This document shows positions 1 through 31,000 of a DNA stretch of 64,000 nt, piece by piece. Under the pieces are notes generated by a model that was given only the letters and a program-made list of their open reading frames with translations, was not told the DNA's origin and did no database searches. This DNA is from Apteryx mantelli. Its lineage: Eukaryota; Chordata; Aves; Apterygiformes; Apterygidae. Position numbers and translations under genes: made by a program. The stretch spans positions 15,828,001-15,892,000 of the forward strand of contig NC_089994.1 in NCBI RefSeq assembly GCF_036417845.1, written 5' to 3'. Every line of letters starts with the position of its first letter. Position 1 is the first letter of the stretch.

Positions 1-3000
1 GGTTTTACTCTGAGAGTATTCCTGCCCAGGTAATTAACCTGGACATGCACTATCCTAGATCTCAGTCACTACAACCTTTTCTCAGTCTGAAGTGCTTCTT
101 AATGCAAATACTGAAAGTGCAGAGCCAGCAGTTATTCAGGGCAAATACCTTCGGCGTCTCTCAGAAAGTATACAATATCACCTGACATAAATTCTTCTGG
201 AATTTCATCAAGAGCCACATAGAAATACACTTTGTCAGCCTTCTGTTTTGTTAACTGGAACAGAAAATGAAAAAGAATATAACTATTACTATTTGCCACC
301 GCATTTCTTAACAGCAAAAACATGTTTGTCTACTGTGAGCAATGGGACAGAATCATGTCAGCTCTGAGTACATTATATTCATATTGACGTCCAAATAAAC
401 CACTAACAAAAATTAAATGTTAAAAATCACAAAGCTAACAGTAAAAATCATTAGCTTTAGAAGGAATGTTAATTTCCAGGCTAATGGGACTAATAGTATT
501 AGTGCTGGAAATCTTAAATAAGAGAAAGGAACACACTTAAATGCCCCCCATCATGTCTTTCTGAGAATGCGTAGGCACCTACTCCCCTTCTGCCTGCATC
601 TCAGTCATAAATCAAGTTTTGTTAAAAAGCCCAAACTCCATCCTGATCATCTAACTAGGGAAAATAATAGAGGTACAAAAGCCTTTGCTCACGGTCCCTT
701 ACATGCTCTTCCTACGGTATTTTTATCTAGCAATTATTCTAACTGCAACTTTCCTGTTGCAAGCAACTCTGGGAATAGCTAATGTGGTATCTGAGTAATT
801 CACTACTGCATTTCTTCACTGAAAATGTAGCATTTTGCCCAGTAAATTTCCTTTGCAATGTCATGTCAGCCAACGTCACAGGCTGTGGCAGACACCACAG
901 ACCACTGGATTCAGGAGAAAATTTCTATTCTTGTAAAATGTTCTGTTCTGTTCACAGTACTTGCTCTGCATTGTACCTCTTTAACTTCCCCATCAGTTTT
1001 ATTGAAACATTCACATCCAAAACCCAGCATTTTCATATCCCCAAAAGAACAGAGTGAAATACAACAGCCTTACCTGAGGTATGTGTTCCATACTTTCAGT
1101 CACAAATTTTTGCTCCAGATCACTCGATTCAGACCCAATAGAGAGAGCTGATATGCGACCTTGCACACTTACATCAGCTGAAGATTCCAGAAGGGCTGTC
1201 TTGCTTTTCTGAGTCATCCCTAAGAAAAAGCACAAGAAAATTCAATTAAAGAACAGGTATTCTGTGCATTTAAGACAGATCCTTCCAATTATCTTCTCAA
1301 AATAAATGACTAGGTATTTTTGTCCACCTTCAGCACCATCTTTCACCAACCAGTCATCCAGTCTTGGTGTTAATCATAAATTTTCCCCTGCAGCATTACT
1401 GAAGGATTTGATCCAAGCATGCAAGTGACCTTGCTGCATTTCACAGCTAATGGGGTTTTATTTACAACCTCCTTTCTAGCTTTTTCAAACACAAATGATT
1501 TTTTTACGATAAAATAAGTGGGTTAATGCATTTCAATATGAAAGCACTTTGCAAAAGAAACCTTGCAAACAATTAAAGGTTTTGTCACCCTGAGCTGTGT
1601 TGGGGAAAATGTCTGTAGATATGGTGTGCCCAAGAAGTCATGGTGAAGGCACTGTAACAGAAACAACCGTACGAATTCCAAGGCCAGCCAAGGACCACTA
1701 TTCTACATTGTTTTTTGAAAAGTGCAGTATGTCTTCTTCCCCTTTCAGCACAGGCTTCTAGACACTTAAAAGGAGTGGAAAAGGTTCAGTCACATCTACA
1801 ACTGGAAAGGTCATGCCCCTTTGTGTTCTTATATTATTATCAAGCAATAATAATTCTGTCTTACTCTTTTGAGCATTAACTTGCAGCATTGCAGCTGCAT
1901 CCGTTCAGAGGTGTAGGAGAGGAATAGGACTGTATCATTCCTTTAGTCCACTTACACACAGGCCAGACATCATCACTTAACTTTAGTGGTTCTATTTTTT
2001 TTGCACAGTATGAACAAAATTCTTTTATGAATAGAAAATGCCAGGTCCTGACCCCTTGATTCCACAAATAATTCTTTCAGAAGGTTCAGAGTTACATGGA
2101 TATCAACAGCAGAGAAGAGAATTGGGCATCTGAGCCACAGAGAATCATCATCCTCTTCTGACACCCTTTCTACCTCTTTTCCTTTATTTTTCCACTGTTC
2201 ATTAAATGCTTCTGTACAATCATACAGCTAAAGTACTGGACTGATCTTAACTCTCTACAGGACCCGCTTTTATTCTCATTAAACTACATCAAAATAAAGA
2301 AAAGAGCTTGCAGCTCTTAAGACAAAGAGAACGAATGGTTGTTCATCCCAGTCAGTCTCCGTCAGTTTGGAAAAGATGAAGGAGCCAAACTGAGAAAAGT
2401 ATCTTGCAAAGGAACACCCTGAGGCAGAAGCTCTTGAGAAAACCTTAATTTGCCATTCGTGCTGCCTAGGACTCTATCCACAAAATCCGATCTGTGTTCC
2501 TGGGAACAGAAGCTGTTGCTACCGACCCTGTGGGAGCAGCTCTGCTCTAGGACCGTGTCAGTGAGTCAGGCCGAGCCCCCGCAGCAGCAAGGCCTGCGAC
2601 CAGCACGGTTTGGCCACCCAAACCACCTACTTCCTTCCAAGGTTGCAGGGGAGGCCGTTTCGGTCAACTCTTCAGGAAAGAAGTCATCCAGGCCTTCCTC
2701 CTCCTGCCCATCTTCAAACTCATACTCGTCGCCTGCGTCTGCGCGCACACACAAAACGGGAGGAAAGCACGATACGGCCACCCCGCAGCGGGGATGGCAC
2801 AAATCCCAGCCGGGGGCACAAGGGGAGAGCAGACGGGTGGGGGGAAAAGGGGTAGAGGAGGGGGCAGGCGCAGACCAAGGGCAGGAGGAGGCAGGGAACA
2901 GGGTCAGGACTTGGAGATGGGGCAAATGGGAGCCCCCGGGGGGGGGGGGGGAGGGAGCTGGGGGCAGCGGAGGGAAGGACGGCAGGGGAAATGGCAGGGG

Positions 3001-3289
3001 GTACAAAATGGCGGGGGGGGGGCCAGGCCCGGCAGGGCGGCGCCGCGGGAGCCTCACCCGCCGCCTCCTCGCTGTCGGGCGGGCGCCGCTCGGCCCGCAG
3101 CAGGAGCAGCGCGGTGGCCGCATCGCCCTCGCCGGCCTCGTCGCCGCGGTTGAGGAAGCGCAGCACGGCGCGCGCCTCCTCGCCGTCGCCGCGGCTCAGC
3201 AGCTCCTCGAAAGGCGCCGGGTCGGTCAGCCCCAGGGCGCCGAGCACCCGGTCCCGCAGCCACTGCACCCGCACGTCGTCCAGGCTCAT
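1..3289 (-). CDS. DNAH10: Dynein axonemal heavy chain 10, N-terminal exons (partial)
   Basis: Four coding exons are visible: 3058-3289, 2631-2738, 1074-1219 and 149-242. Together they give about 193 residues of a protein of roughly 4,400 aa; the rest lies beyond the left edge. Phases join cleanly (1, 1, 0, 1). The start ATG at 3289 sits in a GCCGCCATGAG Kozak context inside a CpG island and is followed by MSLDDVRVQWLRDRV. Exon 2 is very acidic (DEYEFEDGQEEEGLDDFF). Exon 4 encodes PEEFMSGDIVYFLRDAEG, which resembles the PEEFLDQNVVFFLRN segment of human DNAH10. The family protein is an inner-arm dynein motor of motile cilia and flagella; only its N-terminal tail is seen here, with no AAA motor domain. 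Its position next to ATP6V0A2 matches human synteny. Identity rests on exon 4 and synteny; the first exon diverges from the best-known human isoform start. Confidence 0.85.
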
Positions 3290-3490
3290 GGCGGCGGCCC
3301 GAGCGACGCCGCCCGGTGGCCACGGCAACGGCTCGGGGAGGCGCCTCGGCCCCGGCCCGCCCCGCTGCCCTCGGGGGAGGCTGCGCGGGGCCGGGCCGGG
3401 CCGGGCGGGGGAGGCTCCGCCCGGAAGCGGGTCGCGCCCGGAGCCCGGCTCACACAGACACCACACGGCGGCAGGGCCCGCTCCAACCAG
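3290..3490 (-). promoter_or_regulatory. DNAH10: DNAH10 promoter with perfect RFX X-box
   Basis: This GC-rich, CpG-dense stretch lies directly upstream of the DNAH10 start. It contains GTGGCC-AC-GGCAAC at 3316-3329, an exact match to the RFX X-box consensus GTNRCC-N(0-3)-RGYAAC, 27-40 nt 5' of the ATG. RFX factors with FOXJ1 drive motile-cilium genes, so this fits an axonemal dynein. An ETS-like CCGGAAG lies near 3420. The upstream gene's poly(A) signal is only about 175 bp further away, so the promoter is squeezed between two genes. The transcription start cannot be read from the sequence. Confidence 0.7.
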
Positions 3491-3502
3491 CGCAAGGCGA
3501 TT

Positions 3503-3508
3503 TTTATT
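3503..3508 (-). terminator. ATP6V0A2: Poly(A) signal of ATP6V0A2
   Basis: AATAAA on the minus strand, about 1.15 kb downstream of the ATP6V0A2 stop codon and about 215 bp upstream of the DNAH10 start codon. It is the last canonical hexamer before the DNAH10 CpG island, so it is the probable distal end of the gene. Confidence 0.55.
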
Positions 3509-4659
3509 TGGAATTAGTACGAAACAAGTGCGGGAGGTAGCCGCTGCTGTTATGGCACAGGTGTTAAACATCACGGCAAGAGGCCGCGTTTCATTGCGAT
3601 ATAAAAAACATACAAAAGGCCCCTTTCCACCCTCCCCCCCCAGTTCAGTAAAAACGCCTTTGGTTCAACAACATCAGAGAAACCGAAATCACCGTATGTC
3701 CTTAAGCCACACATTGATTCCTCATTTCCTCACGCAAAAGTTATGCCCTCGAGTGGAAACTTGGCATACGACCACGCCGTAAAATCGGGACCGAGGATAA
3801 TCCCTCCCGGTGCAGGGTTCGGTTCTGGTTTTGGAGGCCCCGCCAAGACTCCCGGAGGGCACGGCCGTTCTCCCGGGGCACTTCCGCGCTCACCGAGGCA
3901 CCAGGCGGGCGCGCACAGCTTGCTTCGCACAACAGGGCACACGCACCAGAAAACGCTTCACTACGGGCCTAAAAGAGAGGGCTAATGCTCCAAATCCTCC
4001 CTGACAGTCCTGCCTCCTTCCATAAAACTGAACAGCACTGTGGCTTCTGAAATATTAAGCAATAATTCCGGGCAGAATTCTGAATAAAAAGTTAACATTT
4101 TTGGTGCAGTTTTAAATATGGCCAAAAGAAAGCACATTTTGTATTGCTATGTACAAGTTTATACTATACTTAGTAATCCTCCTGGAATAAATACTGAGAA
4201 CATACAGTGCTTTTGTTGCATTGCTCAGCTGCTTCCAAATTGCATCAGATGGTAGCTTGCTTAATAATATGTGATTAAATACACATTGCTGCTCATATAA
4301 TATGATGACAAGACTTTCAGGTAACTTAAAAGTAATAATTCAAGAAAATAAACATCCTCTCAACAAGAAAATGCCTACACTGGTTTTAGAACAAGCAGTA
4401 ACAACTTTTTTTTTTTTAGAATAAAATTAATTTACAACATTAGTTTATCAAGAAAAATGTACATTTTATACCTGTATACTTTACAAGATGCTCCAGATCT
4501 GCTATGCACTTGTATGGGAGGTATATATTACACAATTATTTGGCTGCATTATAAGGCAATCAGTGAAAAACACTTTGTCCTACAAGAAACCATTCATAGG
4601 TGAGATCCAGTTACATGATTATTTGCAGACAATTCCAAACATTTCTGACAGCAACCAAA
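3509..4659 (-). other. ATP6V0A2: ATP6V0A2 3' untranslated region
   Basis: Mostly AT-rich non-coding sequence between the ATP6V0A2 stop codon and its probable poly(A) signal. The distal part (about 3510-3990) is GC-richer because it approaches the DNAH10 CpG island. Open frames here are short and have no recognisable content. No repeat family was recognised. Confidence 0.6.
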
Positions 4660-23345
<18,686 letters not shown>

Positions 23346-23599
23346 GGCGGGCACGGAGGGGCGCGGAGGGGCCGCGGCCGCCGCTGGGCGCCCGTGGCGG
23401 AGCGGCCCCGCGCGCGCCGGCAGCGCGGCCAGCTGCTTCCGGCGGCGGGCGGCCGAGCGGCGGCGAGCGCGGAGTGCCGCGCCCGCGCGGGCCGACCGTG
23501 GTGCGCGCGGGGAAAGGGGCGGGCCGAGGCCCGCGGGGGGCGGCGCTGCCGAGGGTCAGGCCGCCGGCGGCAGCGCCGTGGGGCCGACGGGGCCGCAGG

Positions 23600-24070
23600 G
23601 CCCGGCCCCATAGCGCTAACCATGGAGCTATCGCAGCCACCAGCCTCAACCCCACGGTGCTCAGGCCCCCGGGGTAGCACAGCCCCAAAGCAGAGCCCCC
23701 CCCCGGCGCTAACGAGGCCAGAGGGCTCAGCCCCATGGAGCTGACCTGGCCCCACAGAACGAGCGAGGCCACAGGGCTCAGCCCCGTGGCACTAACAAGG
23801 CGCTAAGGCAGCTGCCAGCCTCAGCCACATGGGGCTAACGAGGCTGCCAGCCCACAGCGCTAACGAGGCCGATGGTTCAGCCCCACGGAGCTGACACAGC
23901 CACGCAGTTCAGCCCCATGGCGCTAACGAGGCCACACAGCGCAGCCCCACAGAGCTAACGAGGCCACAGGGCTCAGCCCCGTGACGCCAAGGAGACTGCC
24001 GGCCACAGTCAGGGCACTAATGCAGCCCCAGGGCTCAGCGCCCCAGCGCTAATGCGACCACAGGAACCCT
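23600..24070. repeat. Degenerate minisatellite upstream of ATP6V0A2
   Basis: An imperfect tandem array of a GC-rich unit of roughly 32 bp, of the form GGCTCAGCCCCATGGCGCTA followed by ACGAGGCCACA. GC(G/A)CTAA and CTCAGCCCC recur about nine times; the best-spaced copies (about 23876, 23909, 23941 and 23970) are 31-33 bp apart, while others are separated by insertions or lost half-units. It begins about 255 bp upstream of the ATP6V0A2 start codon, at the edge of its CpG island. I do not know it as a named satellite. Confidence 0.8.
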
Positions 24071-24911
24071 TGCAGCTGGACCAGCGCAGGCAGGGGCAGA
24101 GCAAACGCTACGCGCTGCTCTTGTCCGCGGCAAGAGCGGTGAACGCACAGCTCTGCTCCACCGTGAGCGCCCGCTGCCGCTCACCCCTGCGAGCCCCCCG
24201 GCTTGCGCACAGCTGGAAACGCGGCTGAGAGCACATTAGCTGTACAATGCCCAAAGGCCGGTTAGCTCTGCGCCCCAGAGCGGTGTGCCTGGGGGGCTTA
24301 TCGACAGCACCTTCAAGGGAGCGTCGTTCCACTCACAAGGTAACCCCGGAAAAACTGCACAGCAAACAGGCCAGCGGCAGTCACAGATTCAGCACTGACC
24401 ATATGGAAGCCTATACGAACGGATTTAGAAGAGAAAGTAAGTTACTGAGGTGATAAGGATGAGATCTGAACCACAAAAAAATCCCCCAAAAAGCAGAACA
24501 TGAGAATATTAGATCAATAAAGAAAATAAGGAGTAACTCTTCTATCTTATGTAGCCCAGAGCAAATACAGGTTGCCAAAGCAAAGAGTTAATTAGAAAAG
24601 AGAATGATGCATCAATAAATAAAAATATCTCAAGCATTATTACTGTTTGAGAAGGGTGAATAATCTATTCACCATTCCAAAAATAGGCAAGAGTCGACAG
24701 GTTTACTGGGGAAACTGTCATTTTGATCTGCGATACAAAGAAAAGGTAACAAGGTTGACAGCACAAAGGTCCTTCTATTAGTTATCCCTGGCCTTGTTGC
24801 CCTCTAAGACTGGGCCAGCCCAAGTGCCAAGTCATACAGACTTCACCCTGTTAAGTCAACTCTGCATTATGGCTGCTCCAAATGTAGACTTTAAAATTAA
24901 TTTTGTTATTT
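24071..24911. other. Intergenic sequence between TCTN2 and ATP6V0A2
   Basis: GC-rich to about 24350, then AT-rich. No convincing open frame, RNA gene or repeat family was seen. The short frames near 24108-24453 are products of base composition. Confidence 0.6.
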
Positions 24912-24917
24912 TTTATT
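24912..24917 (-). terminator. TCTN2: Poly(A) signal of TCTN2
   Basis: AATAAA on the minus strand about 160 nt after the TCTN2 stop codon, in a very AT-rich stretch. This implies a short 3'UTR (about 24900-25078). Confidence 0.6.
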
Positions 24918-25078
24918 TTAAATAATACAACCATTTTCTGTACACAGAGTATTCACTTTGTATATTTTTAAATGTTTATATAAAATGTTTATAAAATCCA
25001 GGAATATTCATCCACAAATTGTACCCAAAAATTACTTATTAAAATATTAACAAAGCAGTCCTCTTTATATCAACATTT

Positions 25079-28000
25079 TTAAACCAAACTATTATTCCAT
25101 ACTTTTTGAAACCAAGGGTTACTCGTAATTGCTGCAAGTAACACAAGAAATGCCAGTGCCAGGCCCTTAGCAAGACACTGGGAATATGGTTCTCCTGGGA
25201 AAAAAAAGAAAAAGAAAAAAAATATATAAGTATATGAAAGTTAAATTTTCATTGTAGACAACCTAAGAGATATAGATAACAGTTACGTATGTACATAGCC
25301 TGAATAAATAATGTAACAAACAAGGAAGATACTTTATACTTATAAAACTTTATCCTTTGTAGAACCTTAGTCCCCGAAGTTATACAGATAATAAATATGG
25401 AGAGAAGCAGTTGCCTCTGTCCATGTTTACAGTTCTCAGCATAGAGTAAGTGCCTTAAAGCCCTTTTGAAATGATGGATATTTAATCTATACAACATCCC
25501 ATGAAACATGATCCATCAGTTTTACACAGAGGAAATTTAAAAGTTAACTGACCTATCAGTATGGCAAATTTTCACGAGAACTCCCGTGGGCTGACTGAAG
25601 AACACACACCGGGTAAGTAAGAAACAAAGTCTCCCTGCACCCTCTCAGGGCAGTGACATTCCCTGACACAATGCTACAGTTACAGTAGGAAATGGAAACA
25701 AAACAATATCATAAAGGAATATATTCTCCTTTTCTTTAGGAAGCATACCTCCCTCCAAACTCTAGAAGGGATTGAATAAGAATCTCTCTCTGCCAAACAG
25801 ATATTCACAAAACTTCAAGCTAATCAACAAAGCACTCCTAGTAATTATTTTTTCCATCAGTCTAAGAAATTAGTATATTATCATGAAAATATTTAAACTG
25901 ATTTTTGGGACCACACTTTCTAAAAGAGAAATTTCAACTCCCCTATTTCAAAGCATTCTTTCAAACTAAATTTCATAGATTCAAAAATGCTTCAAAGAAA
26001 TATGGTCAGTACATTGCATTCCACATTGCTTATTATTTTTACCTGTGTAAAACCGTGTCAATGGATAAAAAAGTTGTGGCCAGCAAACGTCATTTCGATC
26101 ACAGTCAAATTCCGTATAATTAATCTGAAATCTGAAAAACAGGAGAGGGGTTGAAGCTATTTATTAACTCCAGAACCACCAGAACACCAGCACAAGTGAA
26201 GACAAACAGCATGGAAAGGTGGCCAGGTTACAAAAACAACAAATCACAACCTCCTGGTTATTCTGACTTTTTTCTCCGAAACAAGAAGAGGAACCTACGC
26301 TCTGCTCCATTTCTATCATTTTTAGCCAGATGTTTCTTTCTGTGATGAACAAATTTTCAGATAATGGATATTTTGGGTGCCTCACACAGCACCCCTTATT
26401 CACTCAAGTAAACAGCACAGAAGCTTTTCTGCCAGAAACCAAATGACAAATTTCCAGGGTAATTTACAGGCCGTCATGCACCCCATGCTCTTGGGAGAGA
26501 CTGTCCCTAGCTCTTTGATCAGAGCTATTCACATTACATCTGCTTTACGTAAAGTCAAGTATCAATTTATTTACAAAAGTTACCTTGTCAATGGAATGGG
26601 TGGCTGAGCTGGCACTTTAATAAACTGAACAGAAGCAGTGATGGGAAGAAAGTTCGGGTTTTCACAGGTAAGCCCACACTGGAATTGCCATATGACCGTT
26701 GAATAACTGTAAGAATATACATAGCTATTACTAGAGGGCTACAGAGCCTGAACATAACCTCGAGGGGACAAAATAGACACAGAATTTAAGAGGAGGTTGA
26801 TGATGTCTGGATTTACATCATGTAGAGGAGACAACACGTAAAGGCTGGAAGTGAGGTATATAGAACAGAATCCCATAAATTTGACTGGGATTGACTGGAA
26901 AAAAAAGTGGTGTTTGCAATATGAAACTTCCCTGTTTCAGGAAAGAATAGAGCATTTACCACAGCACTAAAAAAGCAGCCCTGCACTGGGGTAAGACAGA
27001 ACACAGGACTACCATGTGATAAAAAGTTAAAACATACTTCTGATGGAATGCCCTGCGTACGCCTATTACCAGCAGCATCAAAGCCGCCTTCTTTTTTTTT
27101 TAATACTTTATTGAAACAGAAAGACTATCTGCTGGTCACCATTAATACACTTTTAATTTCAAGTTCAGAAGGAGATAGGCAAACCTAAATTTTAACCTCT
27201 GGTTGTGTTCATCAAAGGAATTTGGGTTGCAAATATAAATAAAAGGTATATAACAATTAGAAATAACATTTTTGTTTGTAAAATTTAATCTGCATCTGTT
27301 AGGTAAGCAAGTTTCAAAATGAAACATTTATTCACCAAATATAGCCGAAGACATAACTTTGTTATACCTGATTTGCACAGCAAGTATCTCTTGCAGGGGA
27401 ATCCCTTGTACTGCACCCACATCAGCAATGATTATGCGAATATTTAGATTTGCAGGAATATCTGAGCAAATGCCTTTCAAGTTTCCAGAGCTCACACTGG
27501 CATCAGAATTATAAGGATCTAGACCTGTGGAGGAAAACAGAGGCATTCAAATGGAAATATTATGGAAAAAAGATACTTACAATATTGTCACAGTCCAGTG
27601 AAACATTGATACATGTCATACAGGAACACAGCAAAAATGTTTTCTCTGTATAAAATACCCATAAAGAAAAACAATACTTTTTCAATAGAGAACTAAAATA
27701 CCAAGTCATATGTATACAAACTAACAGTGAAATACATCTTACTGTAGTATCTGTACACATACAGAGATAAATGCTCATGGATGTGTACATATATGAATGT
27801 ATGGATCCATACACACAAATCCAATACCTTTAAGTATTTGAAATTACACTTTTGGTTTTATGTTGAGATGCTCTAATCATACTATAATAAAGGCATATTT
27901 TAATAATTTAGACTATAAATAACAAAACAAACCTCACTTACGTATTATTTTCACCCAGTCATTTAGATCACTGTAATTTGAGTTGCCCCTCTTTCCAATG

Positions 28001-31000
28001 TGAGTAGCTTGTATTAATGAATTCAACTTCTCAGTTACATTTCCCCTGCAAAATGAGAACGTCAGAACACAAAAATAAACCTGCAGCCTCTACCACTCTG
28101 GGTTGCAATATTATTATATTTTAAGGTCAGTTTCCTGTGAAAGGTATTGTTATCACTCAGCAAATATAAATTTTAACTATTGAGCTGCATAGTTCAATAG
28201 CAAAGCATTCCCCTCCAACATAACCCATACTCCAATACAGGAAGATCCGAGTGAAACCACTATAAAAAAAAAAAAAAGACAGTGTCAACCACAGAAAGCT
28301 GAAATGCATATATGAATATTTGAAAAGAATATAACAGTGCTGACAGTAGCAGCTTGTAGAGGATCATTTAAGGAGCAAGATGGATACAGAGAAAAAACAA
28401 TTCAACATATGTAGCTCACCTTAAAAGGCTGCAATCTTCATTAATACCAACTTCTAGCATGCATCCAGAGAGTGAATCTAATCCAAACAAAACTGGTGTA
28501 TAAGTTGCCGATGTACATAAACCTCTGCCAGCTATGAATTTAAAACATTTATTTGAGATTTCTTGTATCAACCTTTCAATCTCCAGCTTTCAATTTTGTG
28601 CAAAAATACCAAATATTAAAATGCAAACCACTAAGCAGTACAGTTCAAATATAGATACAAGTCCACTGAATTTAAATTCCATTTTCCAAGAAAGTTCAAA
28701 TTCATATGCCCATGAATCTAATCAACCTAACTAGTAACTGAACATTTCAGATCTTGATTTTGTATGTGCTTTAAGATTTTCAGAGGTAAATTACCACAAC
28801 GAGACCATTCATTATGTTCTATCACAGGGCTGTTAATTTCAATTTATATTACAGACCCCAGTAAAATAGCTATGCTAATCTAAGAGAGGTGAGCTAAATC
28901 ACACTGCAACTCCAAGCTTTCCAGCTGCTGCATTTTTTTCCACTTGAAATCACAATTCCCTCCTGTTCTCAGCTTGGAAGGCTGTTGCCCAAAGCCAGTG
29001 TGTTTATTTAACACTAAAATGGGTGAATTAATCCAATGTTTTGGCATCTGTAAGAGCAAAGACAGCCTAATGAACTTAAAAGTGAAAGTCAAGAGAACTG
29101 AGTTGCATTACAAGCTCTGCTCTGATTCACAGCCTAAGTCCCTTAACATCTTCCTTACCCAAGATTCTCAACTCCAGAGCGGAGATAATATCTATTCTCT
29201 TTAGCCATGTGTTTGGATATTTAAAATACTTTGTATTCATTCACATAGGTACATCTGGCTTACTAACTGAAATTTGAATAAAAAAATAGTCTAGAAATGC
29301 AAGAGAGATTTTGAAGTAAAATATGTATCAGAAAAAGAACATTTTAGCATAAACTGCTGTTGAAGTCACATCAGAAGTCATTACCTGGCTGCCAAAGTTT
29401 TAGGCTGCCAAAAGCATCAGAAGCACTCAAATTTGCAGCTCTCACTGGTTTTCCAACTTGATAACCTGAACATAGAAAGCATGAACATCATTTTTAATAA
29501 TAAATAAGTCATCAATCTCAAAGTTAACAAGCAGATGTTTTCATTACAGCAGGAATACCTTCACTTCAAATAATCAGTATCTACACAACAAAAGCCTAAG
29601 AACCAATCATCACTATTAAAATCAGCAGTTCACTAAGACAGGAAAGTTGGGGCTAGCAACATAAAGAAGTATGAAAGCGGTATAAAACAAATATCAATGC
29701 AATAGAAATTTTTTTTTCTTTTCACTTTTTAGAAGCAAAATAAAATATTAATACCTGGATTCCCAGACAGTTCTGTTTCATTAGTACTATTTAAGCTTAC
29801 AAATTTGACTGTGAATCTCTGTGTCAGTATTTCTGGTAAAAGAAAAAAAGATGACCTAAATCAGTAAATTAGCAAAAAAGATGCTGTTTAACTGTATATA
29901 GGATACAAACTTGCAGCCTTTATTAACAGAAGCTAAATATTATAAATTAATGGAAAACTGCCCCATAAATTTACTTTCCAGAGTCCAAGGAAAATTATAT
30001 TTTGAGAAATATTGCTGAATACGATACTCTATCACAGAATTTCCAAGATGGAAAAAAAAAAGTAAATCAAAAATTTGTAATAGAAATGTCATGATACCTC
30101 CATCGCATAAACTTCCGAGGAAGACTGTCACATTTATTTCCTTTATGTTCTTGCCTTTACAAATTAACTTATAATGTTCTGCAAAGGTCACATTTTTACA
30201 TGGAACCTCAGTGGCAGGAGGGTTTTCTGGCAGGGAAAAAAAGAGAAGGCCACAATGAAAAGCATTGCTAATCAGAAAGCTATGTTATTAAAACTGAAGA
30301 AGAACAAATTGAAAAAAATCTAACAAAATTCTGGAAATTAAAACATTCATCTTTCTGAGAATTTCTTTTAATATTTAAGACCCATTATATCAGGACAGTG
30401 TGCTCTACTTATAGTGCAATCCTCTAGCTTACCAGTATTTTAACAACAGCGGTTCCAGGACCTTCTGTAGCTAAACCTCACCTGAGGAACCCAGCACCAG
30501 GCTTTGTTTCACTGGCTGATGCTCCTCTCCAGGCTCAGGGTTCCCCCTGCTTTCATATAACCACTCTCAGGGAGCCGTCGCTGTCCCAGAAAAGCACAGC
30601 AGCTTCAATTCCACACCTCCTCTGTACTGCGTTACCCTCTCATTGCCTGCAACCACTATTTTACATCAAAGAACTGCTTCACTAGGTCAAAAAGGCCCTT
30701 TAAATAGGCAAGAGAGCTTCCAAAACACAGACATACACACCTGCTTACAGATGGTCTAGCCATCCCACTTACAGGTTCATCCTGGAGATTTTTTAAAGCA
30801 TTCTTTAAATGTCAGTTTATTATTATTGTTAATATTTTCTTCTCAAAAAATACTTTTAATGCAGGCTAAGGGACCTGATTTCTTAACCAATTTTAATTGA
30901 AGTTAGGCTGAATTAAATACTTTTTGCTTCGCAGTAAGCCAAACAGTTTATTTTTTGAGCATCAGCTAACATACAAGATTCCTCCTAAGAATTACAGCAG

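Noticed and set aside
1903-1979. C/D-box snoRNA-like pattern (GTGATGA and CTGA about 75 nt apart) in DNAH10 intron 2, minus strand.
   Set aside because: The flanks do not pair to make a terminal stem and no C'/D' boxes were evident; the motifs are short enough to occur by chance.
2450-3517. A 355-codon plus-strand open frame upstream of and across DNAH10 exons 1-2.
   Set aside because: It is antisense to real exons in a CpG island; composition is Gly/Arg/Ala-rich with no domain, and stops are rare there because of high GC.
30430-30660. A GC-richer island in TCTN2 intron 9 considered as a hidden exon or repeat.
   Set aside because: No frame with splice sites fits the tectonic protein, which is already continuous across this intron, and no repeat consensus was recognised.
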